This document shows, piece after piece, positions 37,065 through 50,599 of a DNA stretch of 64,000 nucleotides (the first letter of the stretch is position 1; every line of letters starts with the position of its first letter). The position numbers and the translations under genes were made by a program. The notes beneath the pieces were generated by a model, which saw nothing but the letters and a program-made list of their open reading frames with translations, was not told where the DNA came from and did no database searches. Source of the DNA: Nomia melanderi (Eukaryota; Arthropoda; Insecta; Hymenoptera; Halictidae); assembly GCF_051020985.1 (NCBI RefSeq), contig NC_134999.1:27995160-28059159 (forward strand), read 5' to 3'.

Positions 37065-37247
37065 TAACACGTTGACTGCCAAGAAAAACTTCAGCGTTTT
37101 ATGTATCACTTATTTTTTTGCAGCAAAAATATAAAGGAACAGTTATCAATTATTTGGTACACAACTATTAGGTTATGAATTATAATTTTCTTCAACTAAT
37201 TTGGAAGCTCCGGTCATCGGTGGCTACCCTTGCAGTCAACGTGTTAA
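37065..37247. mobile_element. piggyBac-type MITE, TTAACACGTT ends
   Basis: A 183-bp element, TTAA at 37065-37068 and 37244-37247. Perfect 12-bp inverted repeats CACGTTGACTGC/GCAGTCAACGTG. Non-coding. It shares its terminal hexamer with 3871-4119. Confidence 0.85.
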
Positions 37248-37794
37248 CCAGTTAACTGTGTTTGATGATACACGTCATCTTAAATCTTCAAATGACACTA
37301 ATCCTTTCAACAATGAATTCTTTATTTTTTCAGATAAACATGTAATTCGTCTTTGCTTTGCTTTTGTTTTTCATTAAAATATATCCTAAGTGCGTTCCTC
37401 TTGCGTTTGACGAGTACACACTTCATTTTTTTATTTTATTGCGTACGAAATAAGAGATTTTTCAAACAAAATTCCACAGTGAACAGGTTAAATGAATGGA
37501 AGAACGCGCAAAATCTGAAATTCGATTATTTGATACTGGATCCCCGATACGGTTAGCGTTAATATTTCGCGTTTCGAACTGCCTCCGTGCGAAGCCAGAG
37601 TAAACATCTAAATCCCCGTTTATTCTTTGGATCATATTTCCAGCCTTTGTTCTAAAGCTCCAAAGAAACTTCGCGGGAGAAAAAGAAGAGAAAAAAGGAA
37701 AACAAGATGCATTGTACGCATACTTGGTCAGAATATTCATGATTGTTTATAGTCTCATGTTCTTAACCTTCAGGTATTTTTAAAGATCGTTAAG

Positions 37795-38015
37795 TTAGAG
37801 GGGTAATGGCGGGAAGCTTGCGCGCGGTGGTCGATGGAAAAATAGATTTTCGGAGAAAGGCGGATTTGTTGCTACGACGTTCGAGCGAAAATGCGGGTGC
37901 TACGTATTTCCCCTGTTCGTCGCGTTACTGGCTTGCGTACGCGTGCTCGTAGCGCGCGAAATTCCCCTGAAATTACTTGGCCCCGTTCCCGGAAAACGTA
38001 ACAGTTGACTTGACA
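37795..38015. other. CpG-rich island
   Basis: Short CpG-dense stretch (GCGCGCGGTGG near 37820, CGTACGCGTGCTCGTAGCGCGCG near 37935-37957) in A+T-rich DNA 2 kb upstream of the NKCC start exon. It could be a regulatory element or an untranslated first exon; no clear TATA or donor decides it. Confidence 0.3.
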
Positions 38016-38071
38016 GTTAGCCAAACGTTCCTTTCATTCATAGTTTCACATGGGTCAGTCACAGTTTGGTC

Positions 38072-38284
38072 AAACTAGTTTTTATTGAATCTAAAATTCA
38101 CTCGTGACGTTACTTGTAGTAGAACTTGGAACACTAATAATTATAATAATTATTAAAACAATGATTACTATAATAATATTATTAAAACAGTAATAATTAT
38201 TAATGTAGATCGCAATTATTAGTATTCCAAGTTCTACTACGAGTGATGTCACGAGTGAATTTTAGTTTCAATAAAAACTAATTT
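38072..38284. repeat. Snap-back inverted repeat, about 70-bp arms
   Basis: Left arm 38072-38143 and right arm 38214-38284 are near-perfect inverted copies (TTTTTATTGAATCTAAAATT facing AATTTTAGTTTCAATAAAAA, and GTAGTAGAACTTGGAA facing TTCCAAGTTCTACTAC), with a 70-bp A+T-rich loop. It looks like a fold-back MITE. Superfamily is not clear; no target duplication is obvious. Confidence 0.85.
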
Positions 38285-38365
38285 ATATAAAATATATAAT
38301 ATAAAATACAATAATTATTATATGAATTTTATATGAATATTATTATTATGTTAATAATATTTTAA

Positions 38366-38599
38366 TACACTATTGGTTAAAAGTTTGCAACCACTTGATA
38401 TGCAACATTACAAATTAAACATCATATATCTTATAAATATATAAAATAACAAAAATTATGTATCTTTATATTTGACTAATACACATATGACCATGTTCCT
38501 TTATCACGCACGAAGACTTTCCAATAAAAATTTTTTACAAAAAGTGGAAGTTTTTCTTTTAACCGGTATATTGGTCCCAAAATGTTCACCGACAGTGTA
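38366..38599. mobile_element. Tc1-like MITE
   Basis: A 234-bp element bounded by TA. The left end TACACTATTGGTTAAAAGTT and the right end inverted (TACACTGTCGGTGAACATTT) are inverted repeats with the look of Tc1 ends (CACTGTCGGTCAAAAGTTTG in the best copy). Non-coding. Relatives at 2761-2817 and 14452-14635. Confidence 0.75.
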
Positions 38600-41500
38600 C
38601 GTATTTAATTTTTCTTTTTTCAATATAGATCATTACCATGAATTCTAAATCACGAACTCCCAAGTGAAATCATATTTCTTTTTAAATTGTATATAAAGAT
38701 GTGAATTAAACAGAAATGTGTTTCTATTATTGAGAATTATTTTGGTGTATAAAAATGTGATCATAAGATTATTTATTTTAATTTCAGTTTTTATTTCTTT
38801 ATGTTTTGAATATGAGTATGTATTGGAATTACGTAAAATCCACAGTCTAATGATTGTTAAAATTTAGTAGGCTTTCAGTGATATTACATATCGCTAAATA
38901 TCAATTTAAATGCATATCAATAAAAAATAGCAATTATTTAATAAAGAATTTTGCAAAAATAAGAAAACTAAAAAAAAATTACGATTTTTTTGTGGCAAAT
39001 AATAAGAAGATTCATGCATCTCATTGAAGAGCGCATTACCTTAACTTTTTGCGCACTCTTCTACGTCAGTCGGTAATTTGGTTTCACTTGGTTCGTGAAT
39101 ATATAGATTTATAAGGAATCCGATAATTACATGACACTTAATAGTTTCCGTAAATAACAAACCAATGAAAACAGAGATGTCTGAGTCATTATCGTTTTGT
39201 GTTACGATTATCCTTTTCAATTCTTTGTAGAGATCTCCGTTTGACGAGTATTTAAATACACGTAACACATGCGATTAATATATCTGTGTTTCAATCCGTA
39301 TAGTTTTTAATATACGAGTAAGTACATATACATCAAAATATACAGGTGCACGTGAATTTATTAACATATTCATATTCAATTTTATATGTATAAAATATCT
39401 ATAAATGTATGGACTTATTAATATTTTGTTATTTCGTAACATATTAATAATCTTTCAACACAAAATACAATTTATAATAATAACCATTGAATTATGACGA
39501 TTCATACCATTAAAATTATTACATATAACAAAGCATGTATTATTTTGTAAATGGATTTCAAAATTTTGTTATACATTAATGATTGCTGGAAATAAAATAT
39601 GAATCTGTTAATATATATTCAGTACCATGGCCTGCGTGGTATTAAAGATTATGGTTAAATAATTGACATGTTCAGCGATTAATTAGAGTTGTAATAGTAA
39701 TTGAAATTATGAGTATCAGTAATCTAAACTTATATAAATTATGCCATTCCATGGACATCTTTCTGCGCAGGTTTTCTTTTTCGAAGAAATCCATTTCGGA
39801 TTAATTCATTTCGAATTTATTTATAGGTCTGTTCAAAACTAAAAATTTCTATGATACTGAAACTTGCATTCAAAATTAAATAATACTGTGTCATAATCAG
39901 TATTCATTATAAGTATCAATTTGTCCATATTTATTGTAAGAACTTTATTTATATTATATAAATTGAGAATTTTATTACAAAAACAATCATTTTTCTATAT
40001 TTAATAATTGAATTATGGAGTTAGCATAATAATGTTGACATGTTCATTGCGAAAAAGTATTTCATAGACTAAATTTCAATTTCACTGAACTTCATAATTT
40101 TTTCGTATTTTTTCAAACAACCAAGGAAAATGTAAAAGATCTATCTGAACTTTCGAGTTGCGATTCCAATACATTCAATTTACAGCCTGAAACTTCCCTT
40201 TATAGTTTGAATTTCGCTAACGAGATTTGTTCATCTCAGAGAATTCTTAAGTAAACTTAAACAGACAATGAGGTAATATAAACTTGAAGTATAGCTTATC
40301 TGTGCTAACAAAGTACCAGAAAAGTCAGTCGATCTTCGAACTTCGTGCTGTGAACTTGTAACATATATTAACTGTGTTTTTTCGAGATATTTATACTTCA
40401 TGAAGTTGAAACTACTCGTAGGGAAATTTTATACGTAAAAATTAAATAATTTTTCATTTTAAGTTAGAGCTAAAGTTTATCAATTATAACGAGAAATATA
40501 AATATTTCTCTGTATTTTTATTTTATCATTTTATCATTTTCATTTATGTTAATAATATTTCTATATAAATATTTCTCTTTGAACTAGACTGACAAGGAAA
40601 AGTATCGAATCCGGAAATTTAAAAAATTATTAAACTTTCTGTGTTAATAGAGTAAGTCAAGCCTATTACATTGCAATTTTGTTTAGCTGAATTTCACTTG
40701 GAAGGGCTGACATCACCCCTTGAAGAAAATGCAAATTTTTCTTCCCCATGGATACCTTGAGAACGGCAAGAGATAGCGGAAAAAAGTTCAAACAAAAAAT
40801 ATATTATTCTTTCGCGTCTATAAAACATTATTTTGCAATTTTATAGAACCACTCTGCATCATAATATTATTGATAATATTACAACTATTAAAACAGTCTA
40901 AGTGTTTTTGATATAATATTTTAATAAAGTTTTTGAACGACAGAATGTCGCGTTACATAATTAATGAGAACAAAAATCAAACTTATGGGACGAACGTTTG
41001 CGTTACTTTATACAATTCATAGAAATTATTTTTTTAAGTACAATTATAAATTGACATTGAATTTAATTGATTAAAATCTCTGTGCACAGTAAATTGTCAG
41101 CTGTTTCTAACACAATCAAATTTCTGGACATAGATCTTTTGTCAATTACGTTTTAGTAAACTGAATATATATAATACGTTCAACAGATTTTGCTGCTCTT
41201 CAAAGCGCATTTCACGTGATCGGCTGGTGTCCTTTCTCAGCACCTTGGAACATCTAATACACATGTTACGGTGGAACGCCAAAGCAAATAAATTTCGAAG
41301 CATTTTTGCTGTCAGTTTCACAGACCATCTCCTCGTATCGATGGCCATGAACGTGAACGTAAAAGTTAATATAGTTGGAAACTGCAATTTATACATCAAA
41401 TAAAATTATAAAATAATTTGTCTATAGATTAAACTATTGTCATTAGCTTCTTGTACATTCATGTGTATATAATTATTCTACTAGCTACTGGTAAATTTTG

Positions 41501-44500
41501 TATAAACATAATTTTACTATGTTATCAAAAAGATTCTTTTATATAATTTTTCTAGTTACATAAAGAATTATTATTATATTTTTTCTAATCAGAGTTATTC
41601 ACCTGTTACTATTTATAAATGTAGATGTAATCGTAAATTAGAAACTAAATACATTTTTAATTTTTTAAAGTGTATACTTCTGTTTAACGAAATTATTGAT
41701 TTCCATTCATTAATATGAATATCAATAATTAATAATATTTAAAAAAATGAATCGGTAAAAAAATTTTTTAAAATCACTCATGGTTAATAACCTAATGGTT
41801 TAATGACTTTCGGGTGTAAGCCAGTAGGATGATTATGCCAACGTTTCGTCATCAATCAGGAGTCATTGATCACTGATACTGATGTGCATCTACATAGGTA
41901 AATAGACACTTTTGATATAGTGTTTATACTCATATTTCAAAGCACTGATCCTTAATAGTTTTTAATTATCTACCAAAAGAAACAGATTTACTTTACCAGA
42001 TTGTTTGAAACATTCCCTTCCTTAATTGCAACAGAAATTTATAAAAAGAGAATCATGACACGTAACGATCATAGTTTAAGAATCACTCACTGTTAGATAA
42101 AAATATATATGTTTTCTTTTGTTTCTAAAATGTTTCGATAATATTTGTGATAAAATTAATATAACACACTGTGATTACTTGTTGAATTCAAGTGTTTATC
42201 AATTCAAGTGTCTACTTATCTACTCATATTTCATAACATATCTAGTATCTGACCTTTCCGACTAACCGTGTATTTTATTTTTCATCCTTATCAGTCTGCG
42301 TGACACAGTTATTCTTACAAATTAAATGGCCAAAATTAACAACAAAGAAGTGCTTTTACGAATGAAAACTAAGAATTTCAAAAAATGTTAAGTTATAACT
42401 TACTTACATTTAAAACATCTTATTAAACATTAATTATGTGACTATAATACTACCTATTTTAATAGTACAACATAGTACTGTGAAGCAACACAAGAAAAAA
42501 CATTTGAGTTCAATTGAATAAACAAAAAAACTAAGAATAAAAATTTGAAACAATTATTTATCTTCTTGTTTCTTTTATTCATTAGTATATTCAACTTTTT
42601 ACCGTTACGCGAAAGTTAGTGATATACTCTTTACCTTTATGTTAACTACATAATTATTGATTTTTTCTTTCCGGAAACACTTTATTGATTCTATATAATT
42701 AACTAAGCCAAAATATACATGAAAATTTCTTACTAGAGAATATAGAATGATACAAATTTTCTCTTGGCAATTAAGTAGAAATTATATTTAAAACTAATTA
42801 AAATCTCTTTAATCATTTGTATACAAGAAACAATTTTATCTTAAACAGTTAAGCTTAATTGAGTGTCTTATTTGATTAGAATTGTGTAGAAATAAAATGG
42901 AATTAAGAAGATAATTAAAAAAAAATGCGCCACTTAACCATTTCTTGTTATCATTCAACGTTCGAAAGTAAACAGTACACGTTATAAGGAACGAATTAAT
43001 TGCGCGAGCATATGTCAACAAATAATCGACTATTGATTTTATCGATAAAGAGTTAAGATAATTCGATCGACTTTACGCAAACCTACAGTCCGTAGTCGTA
43101 AATTTCTCCGCGATTGCTGCCCGTGTTGAAGTTAGATCGAATACATGCTCAGCGGATAAAAATAGTGCGCTCTACTGTAATAACTTAAAAATACGAAGAA
43201 TCACTGTTGATTTCTGGAGCCTTAAATTTCAGTGGAAAAAAAGTTGCTTGAGAACCAGGGCAAATAATCATAAAGAGAATTTGATTAATTAACTTGTAAT
43301 TGATGAAAGTATTTTATTTCTCTCATTGCATTTCTCCCATGGCAAACAGAATGTTTTAGAATTTTTTAACATTGACATAAAACTACTTGATTGACTCATT
43401 TTTCAGCTTAGTAGAATCAGAGCTCGTGGAAAACTCGTAAAGTATAATATGTAATTTAGTAAAATAAAAAAGAAGACGCAACCTGAATCGTAAATATTGT
43501 ATTTTTCCATATGTATTTAGTTTTCCATTTGATTTTTTAACTTTTTCGTTTACTTGTTTATATGTCTTATTATTCAGGTATTTTGAATTTAATTTTGTAA
43601 GTACAAATTACTATGGGATTATGTTTACGTAAAAATTTGAAGCATTTTTGTCATTCGTATTATAAATATTATATAATTTACCTAAAAACAAATACATATT
43701 ATACATCTTTTACTTTTAATTCCGTTTAAATACCGTTTCATTACTATAACAGAATAATATTTGGACCGAAACATTTATTTACTCACGAAACATTTTACTT
43801 GTTTTGAAATTATAACATGAACCAGATATGTCAGCGACAGAGTAATTATTTAGAACGATTACATTTCAGCGAAGAATATTTCTATGCATCTTGCTTCATT
43901 ATTATGAAATAAATATGACAGTTTTATGCAATTTACTAAAACTGAGAGTAAATTAGTGAACTTTGATTGTTGTACCTATAAGATAACAGTTTATTTCCTC
44001 TGATTTTATCTGGCGAACGTTATTCGAGGAGAATTTCAATTCTTGCAGACGTGAAGCATAGTTTGCGAAAAAAATAGGAAGAGCAAAAGAAGTATCGATC
44101 AGAAAAAAACTCGATGTCAGTTGTTTCTAACAGATAAAACTGATACAGCCACGATGAATCAACCTTCATGAAATGTCCGGAAACTCACAAAAATAGCTGA
44201 TAACCAAATCAACCCATAACAAAATTAGTTTGTTAGTATTATTCCATTGAATTGTTATTAGTTTTCATCAAATAAATTTAATATCCGTTACATATACTTA
44301 TTAATCTCATTAATATCAAAGTCCTTTAGAAGATCTATTTATTTGTTCAAATTCAATTATAAAAATAACTATAAAAATAACGTTCCAAATACTGTAATAG
44401 CTAAAACATAAATCATTCCAATGGTTAACTAAGTTTTAGTTTAATTAATTGAGAACATTATGATTAAGTTACACAGATATTATACTTCTCATCATTAGTA

Positions 44501-47500
44501 ATAGAACAGCGATTTTTAAAATAAAGTATTGATTATTTAGTATGTGTGTTTGTGTGTGTTCTTCGGTCACTCGATCTTTAATCTTGTACACTTTGTGTTC
44601 AAGATGAATGATTTGTGTACAAAGTTTTTACGGTATTATTGTTTGCCACTTTCCTCGTGAAAGATAAAAATTCAGATACAGGTTTGCCTCGCTTCAGCAA
44701 AGAATGTGATGATTTAAATCAAGTTCAAATATTTGCAGTAAATGTTTTATTACGGGAATGGTTTTAATCTTGATAATGGAGATACAATTCTGTTGTATTC
44801 AATGAAAGACTTTATAATCCTGTGAATAATGTTCAAGGTCGAGTTGGAGGTTAGAAACAACAGTCTCAGTGAAATGTTTTTAACTTAGATATGATGCATC
44901 TAATGCATAATTTTCGATTGGGATCTTTTTCCAATATTTTATTAACTTTTAATATCAAAGTTACTTTTATTATTGTCACTGTTACTCATATTGGTGTACA
45001 GAAGACTATTCAATTCCGTACTCTATAATATTGTGTCAGACTCTTGACGAAAATTTCAAATGGAATTTAATAAATATTATTCAATTCGTTTGAATTCAAA
45101 TGAAATATTATTCACCTGATATCAATGGTTATATTTTAGAGCAAATGTTGACATAGAGTATCCCTAAACATTTCCTTTTAATTTCAATAAATTACTAATA
45201 ATAAAGTAGTCAGATCGATCACGGTTCCGAAGGAAATCATAGGACAAGGGTGTAGCAATAGAACTTTAATTTTCAGTAAACTATATTTTATTTCTATTGT
45301 TCATTTCATTACCTTGAATTTTTCACAATAAAAGATCTACATTTCAAGATATTCCTACTTGCATGTCGAATTGTTTCACGGAGATTTCTCCTTGACACAG
45401 TAAATATCCTAAACCATTGATATGTATATTTGCTCAAGTTGCTTGTAGACACTAGATCTTTCATAATCGGTAATAAAATACCTTTTCTACGCTATGTACA
45501 TACATTAACCTTAGAAGTATTTTATCACACGCGATAATTATATTGTAGAGAGAAAGATAAAATAAGAGATTGCGGCAGTATCTTATTTTATGATTGTTTA
45601 GTTACTACTTTGGTTTCGTTACACGTGTCAATTTTAATTGCACAAAACCTACAGCATTCACTCATATTTTTTATTGTAGGAAACGAAGATTATTTATGAA
45701 ATATGTGATCACATATCTTTAAGCAGTAATGAAAATACTAATTGCAAGTAGTATATATTAAAATAATCATTGGCAGTGGCGTGTGGAAGTATCAATTCAT
45801 AACAATGTTTAAAATATCAATTAAACATTTATTTCAAAGTAATCTTTTAAAAATTGATCAACATTTTTTCACATTTAAATAATTTTATTTAAGAAAATTA
45901 TTGTGCATTCACGTGTCAATTATTAGATTTAGTATAGTCCTTTCAGAGTTAATTTCTTCATTACTAGTATATGAATAAATCATAGGTACAGTAAGCTATT
46001 TTCGTTTACAAGTTCATAATATCTTCGAACCATAGATAGATAATAGTAATAACTGATTATTAACAAAAAAAAATGTAAGTAGAATGTTTGGTTCTTACTT
46101 ATCTTGTGCTCTTTACATTATTTTTTTTATTATGTACCATTGTTGTTTTACTGAATTTATTACAATTTTGCATGATTTTTATTGTATTCGGCCATATTAA
46201 ATTTCTAATCCATAAATATATTGTATTATATTGAAATCTCGATTGAAAATATGTGTGTATTTGAAGTATGAAATTATATTGTTTAATCGATTAAAAGAAA
46301 AGAAATATTTATGACATATTAACTTTAAAACTTGCTGCGGGAAAAAGAAATGTCATACAAGCATGTCATAACATAACATTTTAAAATGTTAAATTTTCTT
46401 AACAAACCATTAACTGAAAAATATTTAAATTCGTTGTAAAATCAAACTCGAAGAAGTATACATTGATTAAAAAAAAACATTTGAATCTTTATTCATACGT
46501 TTGAATTTGGTCAACGAAATAATCGATCATTCGTTTTCCAACGCAATGTTTTCATTTCGCTTACGCTTTTATGTAGCAGTATCTGGAACACGATAAAGTT
46601 GCAACTGAGTTTGTTGTATTACACTGGGAATCTTTATTAAGAGCTTATCAATTTATAGAATTCAAATCATTGCAGAATTACTTGATAATAAAAGAACGTG
46701 CTACAAATGATAAGGGAAATGAAAAAAAAGCGAAAGACGAGAAATACAGAAATAATTCCAATCCTTTCTTTGTCTCTACACATTCCGAAGAATTCGTTGT
46801 TTTGGAAACAGTTTTAAAATGGTACCGAATCTCGGGCAAAAGGTGTGTCAGACGAAAGAATAAAAATGAGGAAGTAAAAATAGTAACATATGCGTAATAC
46901 TAACGATTCTGTTATAAAAAATGTTTAAACGAATAATCTTCTGTCATATGGAAATAAAGATATTTCATTATGTGAACTATGTTCTTGGTATTCATAAATA
47001 TATACTTCGAATAATCAGGATTCTATTGTACGATGGTTGAACTTAAATCTATTGCGTATTGATATGAAAAATCAAATTATTAATGCATACAAAATATTTT
47101 TGTACTCGACAATCGTTTTAAAAATGATTGTTAATAGAAATCTAATTTTTTCAATTTATTATAATTTTAGCTGAAGCGAGTTTGGGATTGAAAAAGAGTA
47201 TGCGCGATCGTATGTTTGGAGATATTTCTCCTCCGAATTGTAAACACTTCGAAGTTTTACGAAAATAGGTATATACGTAAGAAACTCATAGAGATTTGAG
47301 TTCAGAATAGACACTTTGCTTCGTTTGCTTTATGCGTGTAACGTATAACAGCTTTATTTGGTTAAAATGGAAAATAGTAAGGTACAGTAATTATGTTTAT
47401 TATAATTGTATCGAATTTAATAATTATAAATCAATCGAAATGTGTGACTAGTTTATAATTGAAATTTTTATAAAAGCTTATTAAGGTGAAATTTTCCAAA

Positions 47501-48240
47501 TTTTTACCATTTTCCTGATTCGAAATTAATGATTTGGTCTTGGTACCTGTGCAAATATCATTATACTAGTAATAAAGTTAAATAATTTAATCTTTTGTGT
47601 CCGTATACTATTTGACGTACAGCAAAGATTTTCGTAAACATTATTTAACGATGCTAACGTTGCTAAAAATGTTTCATATACAGTAATATAATAATCAAAA
47701 CACACTTTCTCAAATATTCTTAAACATTTTTCTGGTCTGAACTTAATAATAAACTAAATAAAATACAAAAACTGATCTTTGCTAGACAACATAATGCTGT
47801 TTGGTCCTTGTCAATATTGCAACTTCAGAAGAATTTAAAATTTATTTTCAATTATTCAATCAGAGTGGACTAACTGCATTCGTAAAAAATCTCAGAACAA
47901 CGCAACATTAAATAACTGCGACCTGAAAACCCTTAACGTTCCCAATACAAAATTAACTTTCTGCCTATACAATCCGAATGAACCTGTTGCATCGTGTCTA
48001 CCAAAAATCTCAGAAAGAAACGTACCAACAACAAAAAATCCTACTTTCACTACGAAAGCTCACTCCGCCCACAATTACACTCGCCGTTCCCCTCAAAACG
48101 AACAAATAGAAAACAAAACTTACATGTAATTAACATTCAACATGCAGAAAGAGCATGCACAACGTTCCATCGTGAAAATAATCGTGCGAAACTTCAACAA
48201 GTGAACGTCTAAAAAAAAGCCCGCAAAATAGAAATCGTTC
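38600..48240. other. A+T-rich desert, probable long intron or intergenic DNA
   Basis: Nearly 10 kb with no convincing gene. Two minus-strand frames stand out a little (39041-39268 and 41142-41399) but match no family I know. One 249-bp-family MITE is at about 45020-45252. If the NKCC leader exon is at 48521-48743, all of this is its first intron. Confidence 0.4.
45020..45252. repeat. TTAA MITE, GTCTGACACGATATTG family, worn ends
   Basis: One end carries TATAATATTGTGTCAGACTC, the other GAAATCATAGGACAAGGG, as in the copy at 14645-14893. The flanking TTAA have decayed. Confidence 0.55.
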
Positions 48241-48339
48241 TCTTCTCGGTGTGCCACTTTGTGTCAAAATGTTGCATGCAAAAAAAAAACAACTGTTCCG
48301 CGAGGATTCACATGCAAATTATGAATTTTCCACGACGCA

Positions 48340-48822
48340 AGTGAAACGAAGTGCTCTCTTCGGTCCTACGGCTAAAGACACAACATTTCGAGTGCGTGAC
48401 GATGGCGCGCGATTTTCGAATCGCGGCGCTCGAATTGCCGGAAAAGCCACGTTCCTCTCGTTTGTTTCTTTGAATTTTCGCACCACGGCCCGATTCGTAT
48501 CGAAACAAGGATTCACTCACGGGTCGCCGAGAATGGCAGTGGACGATGCGGTAAGCACGGGACGCGATCCACCCGTGGAATCACGAAACTTGCGCGAGCC
48601 GCGAGAGCTGCTTAGAACGATCACCGGGGATCCAACGCGAGCCACTGAACACTGTAGAAACACTCGAATCCTTCTTCGGGGGGCACGGTAGACATTAAGG
48701 AAGGAAGCATGCGTCGAGCTTCCCTTCCTCCGTAAAACTCTTTCAAACACACGCGTGCACACCCACTTAAATACACAGGCGGTGGCGCGTGCGCCCGCGC
48801 GCGCCCCAGTCGACCCGGACCA
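48340..48822. promoter_or_regulatory. CpG-rich island, candidate promoter and leader exon
   Basis: The longest CpG-rich stretch in the window. On the minus strand there is TATTTAAG (48773-48766), about 220 nt of likely untranslated exon, and a donor CCC|GTGAGT (exon end 48521). This could be the missing first exon of NKCC, 12.7 kb upstream of its start exon. On the plus strand a donor GCG|GTAAGC occurs near 48550, so direction is uncertain. Long open frames in several registers here reflect high G+C rather than protein. Confidence 0.35.
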
Positions 48823-49975
48823 CAGTGGGCTGGATCGGAAAAATAGGTGACGTTTCGTTAGAACTCTTCAACCACGAAAGGTATAAGGATGAGATTTGCA
48901 TTAGAATTCATTGAAAAATTAGTATTTTGTAATGGTAAACATTGTAATATGTTGTACGTTTTTAAAATAATTTTTTGGACAATGTTGACTTAAAAGATCG
49001 GAAAAATAGGTGACGTTTCGTTAGAACTCTTCAACCACGGAAGGTATCGGAATGAGATTTGCATTAGAATTCATTGAAAAATTAGTATTTTGTAATGGTA
49101 AACATTGTAATATGTTGTATGTTTTTTAAATAATATTTTAATCAGTTGTTTAAACAATGTTGTTTTAAAAAAACTTTTCCAGTCGTTCATTCTTTACCTC
49201 TACCTGTGTATCTTTATATACTTGTAATATGAAGAATAGATCTTTATTCTTCTTCGAAAATTGTCTGTTCTCGATAATGAGAAGGTATTAAATAATAACT
49301 CTTGAATACGAATAAAATAGTTGTAATAAGTGTGAAATATATTAAACATATAATATAATGAAGTGTTTAAACAATATCACATAATATTCTTACTAAAATA
49401 GTTTGTATAAGTGACAAAGCATAGAAAACTTAGTGTTAAATTAGTGTTTTCGTGCAACTTTGGACGCTAATAACTTCTGAACGTAGTCGAAGGTGGAAAT
49501 GATTTTTCCATAATCTTCTAAAGAAAACTATGTTGAGTATATTTCAATTTGTTTGATCCTAGGATCTCTTGGGATCTAAAAATTATTCCTTGTCGAATGT
49601 AAGGAATTTTGAAAATTTTCATTGGTTTATTAATCGTTATTGCTCTAATGGATAACAAACAGTACTGCTTAGTGTAACTGTAATTTTGACCAGAAAAGTA
49701 ATCTGAACATTTTAAGAGTAGAACCAAGCAAAAATATTGGATACAATTGTTATAGCATCATGTAGAAGAAAAGTAATTTCTGTTGCAAGAAATGGTACTT
49801 TTAAAATGTGTAACTTTTGATATTTATTACAACTATAATATTTACTAAATTATATTAATTGTTTTGTTTCCGAGGTTTATAGCTATTTAAGAACCAAAAT
49901 ACATTCAGTAGATATCGATTCCAGAAAATTGGCTTTTTGACGAAACGTCACTTACTTTGCCGATCCAGCCCACTG
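48823..49975. mobile_element. 1.15-kb terminal-inverted-repeat element, unclassified
   Basis: The left end CAGTGGGCTGGATCGGAAAA continues to a GTGACGTTTCGT block. The right end inverted begins CAGTGGGCTGGATCGGCAAA and has the same GTGACGTTTCGT block, so the inverted repeats are about 35 bp. There is no transposase frame. CAGTG ends recall hAT elements, but no 8-bp target duplication is seen; CGACCC occurs near both sides (48811-48816 and 49978-49983). It splits the CpG-rich island. Confidence 0.7.
48834..49160 (+). repeat. 163-bp tandem duplication inside the TIR element
   Basis: Unit 1 is 48834-48996 and unit 2 is 48997-about 49160. Both start ATCGGAAAAATAGGTGACGT and stay nearly identical for over 130 bp. 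The inner part of the left terminus is thus doubled. Confidence 0.85.
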
Positions 49976-50230
49976 CGCGACCCACGAAAGAGTTATTGTA
50001 CGCGCTGCTTTGGGAGAAAGGCCGCCGCGTCTTTTGACGCGTGTCGAAGATCCTGAAACTTGTAAATCGATCTGTTAACTACGGAATCAGATGTGAAACC
50101 CGTTTTGGTGGCCAAAATTCAAAGGTCATGCAAACTTTAGGGAAATTGGTAATCAGGGGATTTTGGGGTGACTGATAACGAATCTGACACAAAAAATTTG
50201 AAATTCAAGATAGCGGATTGGAAACGAATC

Positions 50231-50440
50231 TTTGTACTGACTTTGTCTCAAGAAAATTCTATCGTTCCTAGAAAACCTGATGTTCGTTCATTTCTATTTT
50301 GAAAATTACAGGTTTAAAAATAGACAATTCTGTTACATAATCATATAATTGTATCAATCGAAATGGACATAAACATGTACCAAATAATGTTTATAAAATT
50401 CAATATGCGTAAAATTGACATGCTCCGTAAACCTAGTGTC
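50231..50440. repeat. Worn copy of the MITE at 33072-33297
   Basis: It shares TTCGTTCATTT, AGGTTTAAA.ATAGACAATT and the right end CCGTAAACCTAGTGT. The left terminus and the TTAA are decayed. Confidence 0.6.
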
Positions 50441-50599
50441 AGGAGAGCACTCGCTATGAAACATTTTAACTTTTCAATTTTCATTTCTTTAGGAAAACTG
50501 CTGCGATTATAGTAATTTGATCAGTGTTAAATGGGTGATCAACGTGATGACACGTTAAATTTCTTCATTTTCTTTGTAGTTCGTTACTAATTTGTCAAC

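Noticed and set aside
48251..48762. Overlapping long frames on both strands
   Set aside because: They coincide with the CpG-rich island, where few stop codons are expected; the sequences are arginine/serine-rich in all frames and do not resemble a protein.
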